Source: Legionellales bacterium UBA4759
GTDB taxonomy: Bacteria > Pseudomonadota > Gammaproteobacteria > Legionellales > Legionellaceae
Assembly: GCA_002403515.1 (NCBI GenBank)
Contig: DHHZ01000081.1
Location: forward strand, 1 to 6,442
Direction of reading: 5' to 3'
DNA length: 6,442 nucleotides
Shown: piece after piece, positions 5,885 through 6,442 of the stretch
Layout: each line of letters opens with the position of its first letter
How positions within the stretch are numbered: the stretch's first letter is position 1
Translations under genes and position numbers: made by a program
The notes under the pieces: model-generated
The model's input: the letters and a program-made list of their open reading frames with translations, nothing else
Databases searched by the model: none
What the model was told of the DNA's origin: nothing

Positions 5885-5912
5885 GTGACAAATGAAGACA
5901 CTTTGTGATATT
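5885..5912 (+). promoter_or_regulatory. Candidate promoter of the divergent membrane-protein gene
   Basis: GTGACA (5885-5890) and GATATT (5907-5912) are separated by 16 nt, and TGT directly before the -10 gives an extended -10 element (TGn). The -35 is a moderate match. Transcription would begin near 5919, about 40 nt before the ATG at 5958. It is weaker than the mraZ promoter on the other strand. Confidence 0.45.
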
Positions 5913-5946
5913 TTTTCTGGCTTGAATCTATGAATACGCGATACTT

Positions 5947-5951
5947 GAGGA
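5947..5951 (+). promoter_or_regulatory. Ribosome binding site of the membrane-protein gene
   Basis: GAGGA lies 6 nt before the ATG at 5958. It is a good Shine-Dalgarno match and the main support that this unidentified reading frame is translated from this start. Confidence 0.65.
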
Positions 5952-5957
5952 AAAGAC

Positions 5958-6407
5958 ATGTTTAAAAAAAGTTGGTTTATACAAAATGCACAAAATCTCA
6001 GTCAAATTTTTGGATCTGCTGCAGTGATTGGAGCTGTATGTATGGTGGGGTTGAATATGACATCTCCTGATGTGACCTCAAAAACCAATACAACCATTGC
6101 ATTTTCGTTGATGAGTTTTTTATCTGTATCGCTTATCACAGGATTTTATCATCACGGATACCATCGCGGACAATGGGAAAGTTTGGCAGAGCTTATGAAT
6201 TTAGCCATTCGTTGTAAGAAATATGAAAATCAAATTGAAGCATTACAATTACAACTGGCAATCTACCATGCTACAAATCCAGGGGTCATTCACTATCCTT
6301 CACCAGAATCATCCTCAACCAGTTCTGACAATGATTATGATATATTATCGGATTACCTAAACCACGAAGATGGTAGTGAAGAGTCCAGACACATGAAATT
6401 TCGTTAA
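5958..6407 (+). CDS. Small two-helix membrane protein, unknown function
   Basis: This encodes 149 residues. A short basic N-terminus (MFKKSWF) is followed by two hydrophobic segments at about 17-34 (starting FGSAAVIGAVCMVG) and 46-64 (starting TIAFSLMSFLSVSL). They are joined by a short Thr/Asp/Ser-rich turn, so they probably form a membrane hairpin. A His-rich stretch follows directly (YHHGYHRGQW, 64-73). Next is an amphipathic, possibly coiled helix (about 74-104, with NQIEALQLQLAIYH). The tail is Ser- and Asp/Glu-rich and probably disordered (from about 114, SPESSSTSSDNDYD). By the positive-inside rule both ends would face the cytoplasm. It has its own promoter and a good ribosome site, divergent from mraZ. 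I do not recognise a family. It could be a lineage-specific protein or, given the acidic tail, a secreted or host-directed one; that is speculation. Confidence 0.75.
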   Translation: MFKKSWFIQNAQNLSQIFGSAAVIGAVCMVGLNMTSPDVTSKTNTTIAFSLMSFLSVSLITGFYHHGYHRGQWESLAELMNLAIRCKKYENQIEALQLQLAIYHATNPGVIHYPSPESSSTSSDNDYDILSDYLNHEDGSEESRHMKFR

Positions 6408-6442
6408 AATATTTTTATTAATGCGCCCATTCAACAGGGAAG

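Noticed and set aside
5888..5906. Imperfect inverted repeat ACAAA ... TTTGT within the plus-strand promoter spacer
   Set aside because: Arms of 5 bp with a 9-nt gap in AT-rich DNA are expected by chance, and no known operator is matched.
6406..6415. Palindrome AAAATATTTT just after the membrane-protein stop
   Set aside because: It is all A/T, with no GC stem, so it is not a credible intrinsic terminator.
6418..6441. Possible end of a minus-strand gene (residues FPVEWAH then TAA)
   Set aside because: The reading is plausible and would converge with the membrane-protein gene, but seven codons are too few to support a gene.
1..6442. CRISPR array, tRNA or rRNA gene, transposase, phage or defence genes
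   Set aside because: I saw no regular spaced repeats, RNA gene folds, terminal inverted repeats or mobile-element motifs; the window is mostly a housekeeping operon.

Overview
The window looks like chromosomal DNA from an AT-rich gammaproteobacterium. The reasons are the gene order mraZ-rsmH-ftsL-ftsI-murE, a MurE carrying the DNPR motif typical of meso-diaminopimelate adding enzymes, and an FtsL with the WGQLLLEQ motif common in gammaproteobacteria. Low GC, short intergenic gaps and unfamiliar flanking proteins would fit a Legionellales/Coxiella-like lineage, but that is an inference; no gene here fixes the species.

Layout. Positions 1-240 hold the 3' end of an unidentified plus-strand gene, followed by two candidate terminator hairpins. 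The second hairpin lies inside the 3' end of a converging gene. Positions 281-5719 are one tightly packed minus-strand operon, transcribed right to left: mraZ (regulator), rsmH (16S rRNA methyltransferase), ftsL (divisome scaffold), ftsI (septal transpeptidase), murE (peptidoglycan precursor ligase), a YciI-like small protein, and a small charged helical protein. Neighbouring genes overlap by up to 4 nt or lie 2 to 18 nt apart, so they are probably co-transcribed and partly translationally coupled. Positions 5720-5957 are a divergent control region. On the minus strand it has a good sigma70 promoter for mraZ and an array of GTGG/GTGTA boxes at helical spacing, as expected for MraZ autoregulation. 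On the plus strand it has a weaker promoter for a small two-helix membrane protein of unknown function (5958-6407). The last 35 bases hold nothing that can be assigned.

Together the operon encodes a division and cell-wall module: RsmH tunes ribosomes, FtsL and FtsI build the septal synthase complex, MurE makes the UDP-MurNAc-tripeptide precursor, and MraZ probably controls the set. The most unusual point is that the cluster stops after murE. The usual followers murF, mraY, murD and ftsW are absent, and two small genes (YciI-like and coiled-coil) follow murE without a break. I did not find a clearly new multi-gene system. The best leads are the truncated cluster with its two appended genes, the phased MraZ-box array, the terminator hidden in a converging coding region, and the uncharacterised divergent membrane protein.
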